Positions 33,267-33,840 of a DNA stretch of 33,840 bases are shown piece after piece. The translations under genes were made by a program, and so were the position numbers. The stretch lies in assembly GCA_964458575.1 (NCBI GenBank), contig CAYWMD010000069.1, forward strand, positions 1 to 33,840. The letters run 5' to 3'. Within the stretch, counting starts at the first letter, position 1, and each line of letters starts with the position of its first letter. The notes under the pieces were generated by a model. That model was not told the origin of the DNA and did no database searches. It worked only from the letters and a program-made list of their open reading frames with translations. This DNA comes from CAYWMD01 sp964458575 (GTDB lineage: Bacteria; Verrucomicrobiota; Verrucomicrobiia; Limisphaerales; JADLHS01).

Positions 33267-33472
33267 GACCTGATCCATTCGAAGACAACCCGGATGCTGG
33301 CCCGCTCTTGCTCGCCGAACGTTCCGCGCCTGCGATCCCTCGTGCCTTGATTGCCGACGCGGAAACGCCGGGTCCGGCGGTCGGCATGGCAACCCCGCCG
33401 GCGATGGCGGCTTGGTTGCCAACGGCGTCGCCCAGGGTCGAGAGCTGGCGGCACTGGGGCATCAACGAATGA
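33263..33472 (+). CDS. Small coupled protein, 69 residues, unknown function
   Basis: The ATG overlaps the TGA of the second receiver gene (ATGA), so translation is probably coupled. The protein is acidic and Pro/Ala-rich (MRPDPFEDNPDAGPLLLAER; PAVGMATPPAMAAWLPTASP) with no membrane helix or known motif. I do not recognise it. The strength of the call rests on the overlap and on the third-gene position of a short operon; otherwise it could be a chance frame. Confidence 0.45.
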   Translation: MRPDPFEDNPDAGPLLLAERSAPAIPRALIADAETPGPAVGMATPPAMAAWLPTASPRVESWRHWGINE

Positions 33473-33537
33473 CTTGGGCCGGTCGGGGCTTTGACGTGAT
33501 GCGCTGCCCGTGGGCCGGCGCGTGCGGCGCCTGCCGC

Positions 33538-33840
33538 TTATCGCCGCAACAGGCCGGGCATCCCGCCGCCCATGCGGGCCATCATCTTCTGGAATTTCCC
33601 CATCTTCTTCATCATCTGCTGCATCTGGCCGAACTTGTTCAACATCGTGTTCAGTTCGGTCACGCTCACGCCGCTGCCGGCGGCGATGCGGCGCCGGCGG
33701 CTTGCGTTGAGAATCTGCGGGCTTTTGCGCTCCTTCGGCGTCATGCCGCAAATCATCGCTTCCATGTGCTTGAATTCCTTCTCCTGCTTGGTCAGGTCCG
33801 CGCCTTTGATGGCCTCGCGCCGCCGGGCAGCATCTTCACG
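33538..33840 (-). CDS. ffh: Signal recognition particle protein Ffh, C-terminal M domain (partial)
   Basis: The frame enters from the right edge of the window, so the 5' end is missing; 100 residues are visible. They form the RNA- and signal-binding M domain: MICGMTPKERKSP, then ASRRRRIAAGSG (the conserved SRxxRIAxGSG that contacts 4.5S RNA), then the Met-rich helix MLNKFGQMQQMMKKMGKFQK and a Gly-Met tail (RMGGGMPGLLRR). Ffh binds signal peptides as they leave the ribosome and delivers them to FtsY. The GTPase (NG) domain lies outside the window. Confidence 0.95.
   Translation of the reverse strand, partial: REDAARRREAIKGADLTKQEKEFKHMEAMICGMTPKERKSPQILNASRRRRIAAGSGVSVTELNTMLNKFGQMQQMMKKMGKFQKMMARMGGGMPGLLRR

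Overview
The window is a GC-rich bacterial chromosome segment. Its gene content points to Verrucomicrobiota, probably the Pedosphaera/Limisphaerales side. The indicators are a very long Asn/Thr-rich secreted protein built of Ig, HYR-like and beta-helix modules, a CHASE2 cyclase paired with a FecR protein, a GH44 enzyme, a DUF5684-type membrane protein with a verrucomicrobial N-terminal motif, and many short REP/MITE-like hairpins. The phylum call is an inference from gene families; no rRNA or tRNA gene was seen.

Layout. 1-2000: a small membrane protein and an FMN reductase on the minus strand, divergent from a membrane protein. 2560-7251: a 1563-residue modular extracellular protein. 7261-12859 (minus): a two-gene unit encoding a FecR-TPR-outer-membrane beta-barrel fusion followed by a CHASE2 class III adenylate cyclase. 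13486-21751: housekeeping and accessory genes (DUF1801, DUF900 hydrolase, YkgJ-type Cys-cluster protein, an unknown membrane protein, SAM methyltransferase, rhomboid protease, membrane-anchored EEP-family hydrolase, DUF4412 secreted protein, TolB-like propeller lipoprotein). 21867-25038: an accessory patch with a PD-(D/E)XK nuclease-like protein of lower GC, an orphan UPF0175 antitoxin-like gene, three palindromic mini-elements, a decayed copy of the 5' end of the next gene, and an HtrA-like protease without a signal peptide. 25045-28326 (minus): GH43 and GH44 secreted glycoside hydrolases. 28456-29121: a DUF2959-like lipoprotein. 29191-33472: a histidine kinase and NtrC-family activator (minus), divergent from two stand-alone receiver proteins and a small coupled ORF. 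The right edge holds the 3' end of ffh (minus).

How the genes may work together. The FecR-TPR-barrel protein (outer membrane/periplasm) and the CHASE2 cyclase (inner membrane, sensor domain in the periplasm) are 34 bases apart in one orientation and look like an envelope-sensing cAMP module. The kinase and sigma-54 activator pair sits beside a good candidate -24/-12 promoter facing the receiver-receiver-small-ORF operon, which suggests a local phosphorelay circuit. GH44 and GH43 form a plant-polysaccharide (beta-glucan/xyloglucan-type) degradation unit. The patch at 21.9-25.0 kb shows the clearest signs of recent rearrangement.

The most unusual signals are the FecR-TPR-barrel fusion with its cyclase, the interleaved inverted repeats over the kinase start, the sigma-54-like promoter, the decayed duplicate of the protease start, and paired hairpin elements with compensatory stem changes around the protease gene.
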